Assembly: GCF_005930355.1 (NCBI RefSeq) | Contig: NZ_VDBO01000021.1 | Span: forward strand, 1-56,295 | DNA length: 56,295 nt | Direction: 5' to 3' | Source: Paenibacillus sinopodophylli | Lineage (GTDB): Bacteria > Bacillota > Bacilli > Paenibacillales > Paenibacillaceae | Shown here: one piece after another, positions 30,242 to 38,127 of the stretch | How positions within the stretch are numbered: the first letter of the stretch is position 1 | Layout: each line of letters opens with the position of its first letter | Translations under genes and position numbers: made by a program | Notes under the pieces: generated by a model | Databases searched by the model: none | The model's input: the letters and a program-made list of their open reading frames with translations, nothing else | Told to the model about the DNA's origin: nothing

Positions 30242-31279
30242 CTAATCCTTATCTTGCTCGATTAAAGCTACCATTTCAAGTGCTGCTGCTTCGTCGGTTA
30301 CAAGCACATCATTATGTCCGAAGCGCATAATCGCCGCTATTGCCTCGCCTTTGCTCTTCCCGCCGGCTACGCCTATAACAACTTCAGTCTTCACAATATC
30401 CTCGAGCCGTAACCCTACCGTTTGCATTTTGTGCACGACAGCGCCTTTCCGGTCGAAATAAAAACCGAATGACTCAGCGAGTGCGCCCTCAACTTCCATT
30501 GCGTCTATGATCTTGCGATCAAGCCGCCGGCGTCTTGCCATCACCATAGCATCTCCGATTCCATGTACGACGATGCGAGCACTGCGGATAACTTCCACAA
30601 TTTCACGTATATTCGGCTCGTTCATAATGGAAGCAAATGCTTCTTCACCTAGATGGTCCGGCACGTGTAGAAGCCTGTATTGCGCCCCGGTGCGCTTAGC
30701 CATCATCGAGGCAATGGTATTGGCCTGATAGTCCAAGCTCTCTCCAAGACCGCCTCTGGCTGGTACAAACAGGTTTGTCTTGAGCTCTGAAGAGCTTGCA
30801 AGTTGGTTTGAGACCTGAGCAATCGTCGTCCCGCCAGTCACTGCAACTACATCATTAGGCTGCAATACTTTGATCAGAACTTGACTGCATGCACGACCAA
30901 GCTCTCGCTTTGTCTGTGCGGAGACTTCCGAATCGCCTGCTACAATAACAACCTGCGATAAACCGTAATGGCTGCGGATCGTTTCCTCCAGCTCAGATAG
31001 TCCGAACATCGTTTTGTAGAAGGGCTCAAGCTGTTCCAATAATTGCTTGCCTGAATCGCTAATTCGCATGCCTGCCGAGTGAATCTCGAGCAATCCCTGC
31101 ATTTTCAGAAAATCGGTCTCAGCTCGAAGCATCCGCTCCGTCATCGATAATGAAGACGCCAGTGTACGACGCCCTATTAAATCCGACAGCATCACCCGAT
31201 GCAAGATCGAATACCGTTTCTTCATGACGTCGAGCAGATCCGGCACAAGCTGCTGCTGCAGTTCAACGATCTGACGCAT
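30242..31279 (-). CDS. cggR: Central glycolytic genes regulator CggR (SorC/DeoR-type)
   Basis: A 345-residue repressor with an N-terminal helix-turn-helix domain (about residues 20-90; RRTLASSLSMTERMLRAETDFL) and a C-terminal SorC sugar-binding domain (VVAVTGGTTIAQV, VPARGGLGESLDYQANTIA). The known effector in Bacillus is fructose 1,6-bisphosphate, which relieves repression of gapA and downstream genes. AAGGATAAGAG precedes the ATG. A matching operator and promoter lie upstream, so autoregulation is likely. Confidence 0.95.
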   Translation of the reverse strand: MRQIVELQQQLVPDLLDVMKKRYSILHRVMLSDLIGRRTLASSLSMTERMLRAETDFLKMQGLLEIHSAGMRISDSGKQLLEQLEPFYKTMFGLSELEETIRSHYGLSQVVIVAGDSEVSAQTKRELGRACSQVLIKVLQPNDVVAVTGGTTIAQVSNQLASSSELKTNLFVPARGGLGESLDYQANTIASMMAKRTGAQYRLLHVPDHLGEEAFASIMNEPNIREIVEVIRSARIVVHGIGDAMVMARRRRLDRKIIDAMEVEGALAESFGFYFDRKGAVVHKMQTVGLRLEDIVKTEVVIGVAGGKSKGEAIAAIMRFGHNDVLVTDEAAALEMVALIEQDKD

Positions 31280-31330
31280 CTCTTATCCTTCACTCCATCG
31301 GCCTCTAGCGTATTCGGTTCACACGCGTTG

Positions 31331-31366
31331 GACTCAATATGTCCCGCGGTATCATTTCAAGTCCCA
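31331..31366 (-). promoter_or_regulatory. Probable CggR operator
   Basis: The minus strand reads TGGGAC-N6-TGAT-N4-CGGGAC-N6-AGTC. The Bacillus subtilis operator, as recalled, is CGGGAC-N6-TGTC-N4-CGGGAC-N6-TGTC, with the same 36-bp layout. Only three or four of the 20 defined bases differ. It starts 5 nt downstream of the -10 hexamer, ideal for repression. Confidence 0.85.
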
Positions 31367-31371
31367 CCTTT

Positions 31372-31400
31372 ATTTTATCGGAAAATGCTCACAGTAGCAA
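31372..31400 (-). promoter_or_regulatory. Promoter of the cggR-gapA cluster
   Basis: Minus strand TTGCTA (31400-31395), 17-nt spacer, TAAAAT (31377-31372). Sigma-A type, 93 nt before the cggR start and directly followed by the operator. Confidence 0.75.
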
Positions 31401-31465
31401 TAGCCGTTTTTCTGATGAAAGCGATTTCCGTCACATTTCTAACAAATTTAATTTTTAATCTCCCC

Positions 31466-31494
31466 TTGCTTTAGCGAGCCGAATATCATATAAT
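31466..31494 (+). promoter_or_regulatory. Promoter of tRNA-Arg
   Basis: TTGCTT (31466-31471), 17-nt spacer, TATAAT (31489-31494), 20 nt before the mature tRNA 5' end. Confidence 0.8.
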
Positions 31495-31514
31495 CATTTT
31501 TGCGACTATTTTAT

Positions 31515-31589
31515 GCGCCCGTGGTCCAATGGATATGACGCAGCCCTCCGAAGGCTGAGATCTAGGTTCGATTCCTTGCGGGCGCGCCA
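31515..31589 (+). tRNA. tRNA-Arg (anticodon CCG)
   Basis: A 75-nt cloverleaf. Acceptor GCGCCCG pairs with CGGGCGC, then G discriminator and encoded CCA. The anticodon loop is CTCCGAA (CCG, reads CGG). T-arm GGTTCGATTCC. Sole tRNA here, preceded by a good promoter and followed by a terminator at 31640. Confidence 0.95.
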
Positions 31590-31639
31590 CTATAACCTTT
31601 CAGCCATTTTGGCTTGCAGCATCTATAATGATACAGACG

Positions 31640-31669
31640 AACCGTTCCTATACGCTGGAGCGGTTTTTT
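31640..31669 (+). terminator. Terminator after tRNA-Arg
   Basis: AACCGTTCC, loop, GGAGCGGTT then seven T residues; a 9-bp stem with one wobble pair. Confidence 0.85.
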
Positions 31670-31803
31670 TATTGTCAGCCTCATTTTCGTATGCGCAGCA
31701 AAGCCATTCGGAACTTGTTTGACTATCTTTGACTTTTGCTTTTTCATCCGTTATTATGAAAATACGATTTAACCATTCATTGTTTTCTGGGGAGGGGCTT
31801 ACG

Positions 31804-32394
31804 TTGGATATGAATTTCGTTCCTATGGTTATTGAGCAAAACAATCGAGGTGAGCGTGCGTATGACATTTACTCTCGCCTATTGAAAGACCGTATTATTT
31901 TTCTTGGTTCAGGTGTAAACGATGTGGTGGCCAACTCCATCATCGCGCAATTGTTATTCCTGGCAGCAGACGACCCAGAGAAAGACATTTCTCTTTATAT
32001 TAACAGCCCTGGTGGTTCCATTACGGCAGGCATGGCGATCTACGATACGATGCAGTACATTAAACCTGACGTATCGACCATCTGTGTGGGCATGGCGGCT
32101 TCCATGGGCGCTTTCCTGCTTACTGCAGGCGCTATTGGCAAGCGTTACGCGCTTCCGAACAGTGAAGTGATGATCCATCAGCCGCTCGGCGGAGCTGAAG
32201 GCCAAGCAAGCGACATCGCCATCCGCGCGAAACGCATCATCGGTATGCGTGATAAGCTGAATGGCATCCTAGCCGAGCGCAGCGGACAGTCGCTAGAGCG
32301 TATTGAGAAGGACACGGACCGTGATTATTTCATGAGCGCAGCGGAAGCTAAGGAATACGGCCTTGTCGATAAAGTAATCGAGAAGCTCGCATAA
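31804..32394 (+). CDS. clpP: ATP-dependent Clp protease proteolytic subunit
   Basis: The 196-residue serine protease has catalytic Ser in GMAASMGAFLL (about residue 98), His in MIHQPLGG (about 123) and Asp in KDTDRDYFM (about 172). It forms the barrel used with ClpX and ClpC, and also degrades tmRNA-tagged proteins. TTG 31804 is chosen because GGGGAGGGG lies about 7 nt upstream; the alternative ATG 31810 gives MNFVPMVIEQ, closer to the Bacillus N terminus, at a longer spacing. It is the only large plus-strand core gene in this part. Confidence 0.96.
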   Translation: MDMNFVPMVIEQNNRGERAYDIYSRLLKDRIIFLGSGVNDVVANSIIAQLLFLAADDPEKDISLYINSPGGSITAGMAIYDTMQYIKPDVSTICVGMAASMGAFLLTAGAIGKRYALPNSEVMIHQPLGGAEGQASDIAIRAKRIIGMRDKLNGILAERSGQSLERIEKDTDRDYFMSAAEAKEYGLVDKVIEKLA

Positions 32395-32412
32395 TAAGAA
32401 GCAGCCATTTAT

Positions 32413-32467
32413 AGAAAGAGGCGGCTCCTACTGGTCTTTGCAGACTAAGCAGGAGCCGCCTCTTTCT
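32413..32467 (+). terminator. Terminator of clpP
   Basis: AGAAAGAGGCGGCTCCT pairs perfectly with AGGAGCCGCCTCTTTCT (17 bp) across a 21-nt loop, 18 nt past the stop. Confidence 0.85.
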
Positions 32468-32535
32468 AATTTGGAAATCGATTTATGTGTGATTTTCTCT
32501 CATCATTCTATACACCATGTCCATAACTGCCTATT

Positions 32536-32577
32536 AAAAAAAGCTGGCCACGGTCATAGCGACCATGGGCAGCTTTT
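32536..32577 (-). terminator. Terminator of the rapZ-yvcK-whiA-crh operon
   Basis: AAAAGCTG-x-CC-x-TGGTC pairs across a 5-nt loop with GACC-x-TGG-x-CAGCTTTT on the minus strand, ending in a T run, 17 nt past the crh-like stop. Confidence 0.85.
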
Positions 32578-32593
32578 ATTTAATTTTCACCAA

Positions 32594-32863
32594 TTATTGG
32601 TTCTCTAGCTCTTCTTTACTAACCAAAGCGACTAAAGCGTTTACAGCCTGTTCTGCATCCGAACCCTCTGCACTTATGGATACTTCAGTGCCCGAGCTGA
32701 TCGCTAAGCTCATAATTCCCATTATGGATTTAGCGTTTACTTTTTTGTCGTCTTTCTCTACAAATACTTCGGAGGAAAATTTGTTCGCTTCTTGTACGAA
32801 TAATGCTGCAGGTCTTGCATGTAGTCCCGTCTTAAGACGAACAACAACCGGAAGCCTTGTCAT
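32594..32863 (-). CDS. crh: HPr-family protein in the crh position, with His15 and Ser46
   Basis: The 89-residue HPr fold has RLKTGLHARPAALFVQEA and KVNAKSIMGIMSLA. Starting at ATG 32863 puts the histidine at 15 and the regulatory serine at 46, exactly as in HPr, which supports that start over the ATG nine nt upstream. Gene order and sequence resemble Bacillus Crh, but Bacillus Crh has Gln15 and cannot be phosphorylated by Enzyme I. This protein could in principle serve both PTS transfer and CcpA coactivation. HprK, which phosphorylates Ser46, is encoded at 50762. Calling it crh rests on synteny; ptsH function is possible. Confidence 0.85.
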   Translation of the reverse strand: MTRLPVVVRLKTGLHARPAALFVQEANKFSSEVFVEKDDKKVNAKSIMGIMSLAISSGTEVSISAEGSDAEQAVNALVALVSKEELENQ

Positions 32864-33073
32864 GGAAACCATACCCCCTATATTTTACTCAAGCATTAGC
32901 ATGCGGCACAAGCTTATACAGCCCTATTATCGCCGTCTTCTGGCTGCAAAAACTTGTTTCCCGGTCAAAGACAAAAATGCTGTTGCTTGATTGCTTCGCA
33001 TTCCTATCTTTTATAAATAAAGCCATTTTCAATTATTATATCATTATACCAGCCGATACACTAGGATGAAAGT

Positions 33074-34003
33074 TCACACACCGCGGATTTTTTCCGCAAG
33101 CTCATCGATTTTACGCAAACGGTGGTTTACGCCGGACTTGCTCACCTTGCCTCCAAGCATTTCGCCGACCTCAGTCAAATTCATATCTGGATGCAGCAGT
33201 CTAATCTCAGCAACTTCCTTCAGCTTATCAGGCAAGCTCTCAAGTCCTACTTCCCGCTGCAGCAGCTTAATATTCTCAATCTGGCGGACTGCAGCACCGA
33301 TTGTTTTATTCAGGTTAGCCGTTTCACAATTCACAATACGGTTAACGGAGTTGCGCATATCACGCATAATGCGCACATCTTCGAACTTGAACAGCGCTTG
33401 ATGCGCGCCAACAATATTAAGGAGCTCGATGATTTTCTCGCCCTCTTTGATATAGAAGATAAAACCTTTTTTCCGTTCAATGCACCTAGCGTTAAGATCA
33501 AATTTGTTCGCAAGGTCAACCAACGACTCGCAATGCTCTTCATACATCGAAGAAATCTCCAAATGATAGGAGGAGCCCTCCGGATTGTTGACCGAACCTC
33601 CTGCGAGAAATGCACCTCGCAAGTAGGAGCGCTTGCAGCAAGGCTTGCGAATGATTTCCTTGTCTATGCCCAGGTTGAACATAAACCCTTCAGATACAAT
33701 TTTGAGCTCACTCAATATTTCCTGTACACCGGCCGGTATTCGCACGATATACACATTATTTTTCTTCAGACGCATCTTCTTACGTACTAGCAGCTCGACG
33801 TGTATCTCATAGTGCTTTTTGAGCAGTGAATAAATTCTTCTGGCAATTGCAGCATTTTCCGTCGAGATGTCCAAAACGACTTTGCGGCTGGATACGCTAA
33901 CCGAACCATTCATCCGTATAAGCGCAGATAACTCTGCTCTCTCACAGCAGCTGTCCGATTCAATAAGTGTCAGTTCTTTTTTCGTTTGCGCCGCAAATGA
34001 CAT
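33074..34003 (-). CDS. whiA: WhiA, LAGLIDADG-derived DNA-binding protein
   Basis: The 309-residue protein has N-terminal WhiA domains derived from a homing endonuclease (SALIRMNGSVS; RGAFLAGGSVNNPEGSYHLE-type stretch) and a C-terminal helix-turn-helix (about 220-300; LTEVGEMLGGKVSKSGVNHRL). In Bacillus it influences cell division and chromosome segregation. It follows yvcK by 6 nt. AGAGGTG precedes the ATG. Normal length. Confidence 0.95.
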   Translation of the reverse strand: MSFAAQTKKELTLIESDSCCERAELSALIRMNGSVSVSSRKVVLDISTENAAIARRIYSLLKKHYEIHVELLVRKKMRLKKNNVYIVRIPAGVQEILSELKIVSEGFMFNLGIDKEIIRKPCCKRSYLRGAFLAGGSVNNPEGSSYHLEISSMYEEHCESLVDLANKFDLNARCIERKKGFIFYIKEGEKIIELLNIVGAHQALFKFEDVRIMRDMRNSVNRIVNCETANLNKTIGAAVRQIENIKLLQREVGLESLPDKLKEVAEIRLLHPDMNLTEVGEMLGGKVSKSGVNHRLRKIDELAEKIRGV

Positions 34004-34009
34004 TGTGTA

Positions 34010-34996
34010 TCACCTCTTTCGTAACATCCAGTTCTCTACCAATTTATAAATATGATGGCTCAATCGCTCGGCATCATGCCTAAGAAAAGTTCGGAATAAA
34101 ACAAGTCGGTCCGCTATAACCTCGTAACCCTTCTGGGTAACCGCGTCCAAGTCAAGATGAACAGCCTTTGAACCCAGCTCTGCATACTTACTCTCGATTT
34201 GAGGAGGAATCTCGCCGTCATTCACAATGACGTAATCAAATAAATGATGGCCGATATGCGCGTGGATCGCATCCAAGTGATCGCCCACGGAATAATTATC
34301 CGTTTCGCCTGGCTGTGTCATGACATTGCACACAAAAAGCTTCACAGCCTCGGATTCAACAATCGCATGAGCAAGCTTAGGAACGAGCAGATTCGGAATA
34401 ATACTTGTATATAGGCTGCCCGGTCCAATTAAGATTGCATCCGCCTGTTCAATAGCTTCTACGGCTTCTTGAAGAGGCTCTACATCCGTCGGCTCCAAAA
34501 ATACACGCTTAATTACTTTTCCCGCCTTGGGAATCATTGATTCACCGGTTATAATTGTGCCATCCACCATTTCTGCTTTCAGCACAATCGCTGTACCTGC
34601 TGCAGGAAGCACTCGCCCGCGAACAGCAAGTACACGACTGAGCTCACGAATACCCGTCACGAAATCACCAGAAATATCCGTCATCGCTGCCAGCATAAGA
34701 TTGCCAAGACTGTGTCCGGCTAGACCCGGTACTGTTTTGAATCGATATTGCAATACCTCGGTCAGAAGCGGCTCTGCATCTGCAAGAGCCATGAGTACGT
34801 TGCGAATATCGCCTGGAGGAGGGATTTGCAGCTCATTGCGCAGAATGCCCGAGCTTCCGCCATCATCGGCAACCGTAACGATTGCCGTTATATCCAACGG
34901 CTTCTCCTTTAGTCCGCGCAGCATGACAGAGAGACCCGTACCGCCGCCAATAACGACGATCTTCGGCCTTCTTAGAATTTTATGCCTACTTTGCAT
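34010..34996 (-). CDS. yvcK: YvcK/CofD-like gluconeogenesis factor
   Basis: The 328-residue Rossmann-type protein has IGGGTGLSVMLRGLK near the N terminus, DDGGSSG, RNVLMALADAEPLL and GPGSLYTSIIPNLLV. The family binds UDP-sugars and is needed for growth on gluconeogenic carbon sources and for envelope synthesis in Bacillus. It lies between rapZ (12-nt gap) and whiA (6-nt gap). GGGGTGAGAG precedes the ATG. Confidence 0.95.
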   Translation of the reverse strand: MQSRHKILRRPKIVVIGGGTGLSVMLRGLKEKPLDITAIVTVADDGGSSGILRNELQIPPPGDIRNVLMALADAEPLLTEVLQYRFKTVPGLAGHSLGNLMLAAMTDISGDFVTGIRELSRVLAVRGRVLPAAGTAIVLKAEMVDGTIITGESMIPKAGKVIKRVFLEPTDVEPLQEAVEAIEQADAILIGPGSLYTSIIPNLLVPKLAHAIVESEAVKLFVCNVMTQPGETDNYSVGDHLDAIHAHIGHHLFDYVIVNDGEIPPQIESKYAELGSKAVHLDLDAVTQKGYEVIADRLVLFRTFLRHDAERLSHHIYKLVENWMLRKR

Positions 34997-35008
34997 TCTC
35001 TCACCCCG

Positions 35009-35896
35009 TTAATGCTTGTCACGTTCGGCATCGCGATGAGTGACACGCACACGTTCCGTATCGCTGCTGCCGAGCATGCGTCCCAAATATTCAGATATGG
35101 CAACGGAACGATGTTTCCCGCCAGTACAGCCAATACCAATAACGACCTGACTTTTGCCTTCCTTGCGATAGAGCGGAATAAGGAACTGCAGCATGTCTAG
35201 CAGCTTTGTGAGGAATTGCTGAGTTTCAGGCCATTTCATAACATATTCGTACACTTCGGGGGTTTGACCGGTATTTGGACGCAAATGCTCAATATAATGA
35301 GGGTTAGGCAAAAAACGCACATCATAAATCAAATCCGCATCAATCGGTATGCCATATTTGAAACCGAAGGAGGTGACGTTAATCGATAGACTGTTCTGCT
35401 CAAGGTTCGTAAAGTGCGAAATGATCCGTTCTTTCAGATGAGCCGGCTTTAAGGTACTCGTATCGATAACCTGCGAGGCCCAGCCCTTCAGATCCTCCAG
35501 CAAGCGCCGTTCGTTTTTAATCCCTTCCAGCGGCATGCCTTCGGGTGCAAGCGGATGACGCCGACGGCTCTCTTTGTAGCGCTGAACAAGCACACCGTCT
35601 GTTGCATCCAGAAACAGGATCTCGCAGCTGAGCGTATAATGCTCTTTGATATAGGCTAGCGACTCCGATAGCGCTGTGAAAAACTCCCTGCCACGCAAAT
35701 CGATGACGAGCGCCACGTTACCGATTTTACCGTTCGATTGATCGATCAGCTCTGCGAATTTCGGGATAAGTACGGGCGGTAAATTGTCGACGCAGAAGAA
35801 ACCGAGGTCCTCCAGGCTTTGGACAGCAATGGTTTTGCCCGCGCCAGACATCCCGGTTATTATGACAAGCTTAGCTACTGCTGCTGCCGTTTCCAT
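35009..35896 (-). CDS. rapZ: RapZ/YvcJ nucleotide-binding protein
   Basis: The 295-residue protein has a Walker A loop ITGMSGAGKT (about residues 14-23), VDNLPPVLIPKF, and C-terminal IGIGCTGGKHRSVAI. It binds ATP/GTP; E. coli RapZ controls an RNA-decay step for glmS regulation, while the Bacillus role is less clear. ATG 35896 is chosen because AGGAGG lies 7 nt upstream; the frame extends to 35974 only through the 40-bp repeats. First gene of rapZ-yvcK-whiA-crh. Confidence 0.95.
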   Translation of the reverse strand: METAAAVAKLVIITGMSGAGKTIAVQSLEDLGFFCVDNLPPVLIPKFAELIDQSNGKIGNVALVIDLRGREFFTALSESLAYIKEHYTLSCEILFLDATDGVLVQRYKESRRRHPLAPEGMPLEGIKNERRLLEDLKGWASQVIDTSTLKPAHLKERIISHFTNLEQNSLSINVTSFGFKYGIPIDADLIYDVRFLPNPHYIEHLRPNTGQTPEVYEYVMKWPETQQFLTKLLDMLQFLIPLYRKEGKSQVVIGIGCTGGKHRSVAISEYLGRMLGSSDTERVRVTHRDAERDKH

Positions 35897-35911
35897 GATC
35901 AAACCTCCTAA

Positions 35912-36014
35912 AGACTTTGCGAATGCAAAGTCACTTCGTAAGGATACGCTTAGACTTTGCAGATGCAAAGTCACTTCGTAAGGATATGCTTAGACTTTGC
36001 GAATGCAAAGTCAC
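35912..36014. repeat. 2.6 tandem 40-bp repeats with internal palindromes
   Basis: Units 35912-35951 and 35952-35991 differ at about three bases; a partial third is 35992-36014. Each contains GACTTTGC-N4-GCAAAGTC (8-bp stem) and CTTCGTAAGGATA-C/T-GCTT. They fill the gap between glucokinase and rapZ and end 7 nt before the rapZ ribosome binding site. Confidence 0.95.
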
Positions 36015-36021
36015 ATTATCA

Positions 36022-36972
36022 TTAACCTCTGAGAATAAGTCCTGCAGCGCCTACTACACCTGCATTGTTGCCAAGTGTTGCTGCTACGATTTTCACGTTC
36101 TCCTTCGCCTGCTCCTGCGTGTACTTCTCGAATACTTCGCGGATTTGGTCGAATAAGAAATCTCCCGCCTTAGATACGCCGCCGCCAATAATAAAATATT
36201 GCGGATTCAGCACGATTGCGATCATCGCCATCGATCTGCCTAAGTAATAGGCGGCACGATTCACGATACGAGTCGCTACTTCATCGCCAGCTTTCGCCGC
36301 ATCCAGCACATCCTTCGCCATAATATCCGCTACGGAAGTAAGGGATGTACGGTCGCCGCGTTCAACAGCGTCCTTCGCCATACGAATAATACCCGTTGCC
36401 GAGGATACAGATTCCAAGCAGCCCATCTTGCCGCAGCCGCATTGAATAGCTTCCAAATCAGGCACAATAGCCATATGACCCAGCTCACCAGCCATGCCCA
36501 TATAACCTTCAACGATTTTACCTTCTATAATAATTCCGCCGCCCACGCCTGTTCCGAGCGTATAGCATACGCAGTGCGCAATGCCTTTACCCGCTCCGCC
36601 CCAAGCCTCGCCTAGTGCAGCGACATTTGCATCATTGTTGACTTTAACGGTTTTGTTCAGCGCTTGCTCCAAATAACCCTTCAAATTAACGTTCTCAATT
36701 TTTAGATTTGGTGCAAACTTTACAATGCCGTTTGGAATATCCAAGAAGCCTGCAATACCTACGCCTACGCCGTCTACTTGCTCCCAGGTAAAGTCGGATT
36801 CTGTTACGATTTGCTGCGCGTATTTTGCAATATTTTGAAGGATAGTGTCCGTTCCTTTGCTCGCTTCCGTCGGCCCTTCATACGTATGGAGCAATTGTCC
36901 ATCCGCATTGCATATGCCCACCTTAACTGCTGTACCGCCGACATCGACTCCAACGTAAATCTTTTCAGACAT
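36022..36972 (-). CDS. glcK: ROK-family glucokinase
   Basis: The 316-residue cytoplasmic sugar kinase has N-terminal ATP-binding VGVDVGGTAVKVGI, NDANVAALGEAWGG with the catalytic Asp, ELGHMAIV, and zinc motif CGCGKMGCLESVSS. It phosphorylates glucose to glucose 6-phosphate. ATG 36972 is chosen with GAGGTGG 7 nt upstream. It is followed by the 40-bp repeats and rapZ on the same strand. Confidence 0.92.
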   Translation of the reverse strand: MSEKIYVGVDVGGTAVKVGICNADGQLLHTYEGPTEASKGTDTILQNIAKYAQQIVTESDFTWEQVDGVGVGIAGFLDIPNGIVKFAPNLKIENVNLKGYLEQALNKTVKVNNDANVAALGEAWGGAGKGIAHCVCYTLGTGVGGGIIIEGKIVEGYMGMAGELGHMAIVPDLEAIQCGCGKMGCLESVSSATGIIRMAKDAVERGDRTSLTSVADIMAKDVLDAAKAGDEVATRIVNRAAYYLGRSMAMIAIVLNPQYFIIGGGVSKAGDFLFDQIREVFEKYTQEQAKENVKIVAATLGNNAGVVGAAGLILRG

Positions 36973-37081
36973 CACTAATCCACCTCATCAATATGTTAAT
37001 CTTCTCTGTAACACTATAAGCGACCTTCACCCTCTGGTCAAGATAGGCGAATGCTGTCAAAACCGGCACTCACAGCCATTT

Positions 37082-37123
37082 AAAAGGCTATACCATCAGG
37101 CGTTGCGCTCTGCCGGTATAGCC
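37082..37123 (-). terminator. Terminator of trxB
   Basis: GGCTATACC, a 20-nt loop, GGTATAGCC then TTTTA on the minus strand, 36 nt past the trxB stop. Confidence 0.85.
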
Positions 37124-37158
37124 CCTTTCAACATCATATGATGCTTTTCAAACAAGTA

Positions 37159-38106
37159 TTAAAGCGATTGACTCCAGTCATGCGTAACTGCGCCTTCAAG
37201 GAATCTCTCACAGTCGAGTGCAGCCATACAGCCGCTTCCTGCTGCGGTAATCGCTTGGCGGTATTTGCTGTCCTGTACGTCACCGCAAGCGAATACGCCT
37301 GCTACGTTAGTCTCGGATGTACCCGGCTTCACAACAATGTACCCGTGGTCATCCGTATCGATTTGTCCATTCAAAAACTTCGTATTCGGTGTATGGCCGA
37401 TTGCAATGAAGATGCCGTCTGTTTCAAGAACGTCCTCTTCACCTGTTTCATTGTCACGAACTTTCAGACCGGTAACGCCCATGCCTGTTGCTACTACCTC
37501 AATCGGCGTACGGTTCAGGCTCCAGCTGATTTTCTCATTCTCGCGAGCGCGATCTTGCATGATCTTCGAAGCGCGCAGCTCATCGCGGCGATTGACTAAC
37601 TCAACGTTCGTCGCAAAGCGAGTAAGGAAGTTCGCTTCCTCCATAGCAGAGTCGCCGCCGCCAACTACGATAATTTTCTTGCCGCGGAAGAAGAATCCGT
37701 CACAAGTAGCGCAAGTACTTACACCTTTACCGACATTGTCCTTCTCTCCTGGAATGCCTAAGTATCTCGCAGAAGCTCCTGTTGAGATAATAATACTCTC
37801 GCCAACAATCTCGCCTTGTCCTTCTACCTGAAGCTTGAAAGGACGCTCTGACATGTCCACGCTGTTCACCCAGCCTGTAATAAACTTTGCGCCGAAGCGC
37901 TCCGCTTGCTTACGCATATTTGCCATAAGCTCAGGTCCCATAATGCCTTCAGGGAATCCTGGGAAGTTCTCAACCTCTGTCGTCGTAGTCAACTGGCCGC
38001 CTGGCTCCGGTCCTTCAATAATAAGCGGGCTCATGTTGGCGCGGGCCAAATAGATCGCTGCTGTAAGACCGGCAGGGCCGGTACCGATAATAATAGATTT
38101 GTACAT
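37159..38106 (-). CDS. trxB: Thioredoxin reductase
   Basis: The 315-residue flavoprotein has FAD-binding GTGPAGLTAAIYLARA, the redox pair CATCDG (about residues 134-139), NADPH-binding VVGGGDSAMEEA, and C-terminal GVFACGDVQD. It reduces thioredoxin with NADPH. ATG 38106 fits GAGGTG at 7 nt; an ATG at 38112 is too close to it. It lies 22 nt after the TPR gene, so they are likely cotranscribed. Confidence 0.96.
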   Translation of the reverse strand: MYKSIIIGTGPAGLTAAIYLARANMSPLIIEGPEPGGQLTTTTEVENFPGFPEGIMGPELMANMRKQAERFGAKFITGWVNSVDMSERPFKLQVEGQGEIVGESIIISTGASARYLGIPGEKDNVGKGVSTCATCDGFFFRGKKIIVVGGGDSAMEEANFLTRFATNVELVNRRDELRASKIMQDRARENEKISWSLNRTPIEVVATGMGVTGLKVRDNETGEEDVLETDGIFIAIGHTPNTKFLNGQIDTDDHGYIVVKPGTSETNVAGVFACGDVQDSKYRQAITAAGSGCMAALDCERFLEGAVTHDWSQSL

Positions 38107-38127
38107 CGTCATTCACCTCGTAGAAGA

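Noticed and set aside
35912..36014. CRISPR array
   Set aside because: The 40-bp units are directly adjoining with no unique spacers, only 2.6 copies, and no cas genes nearby.
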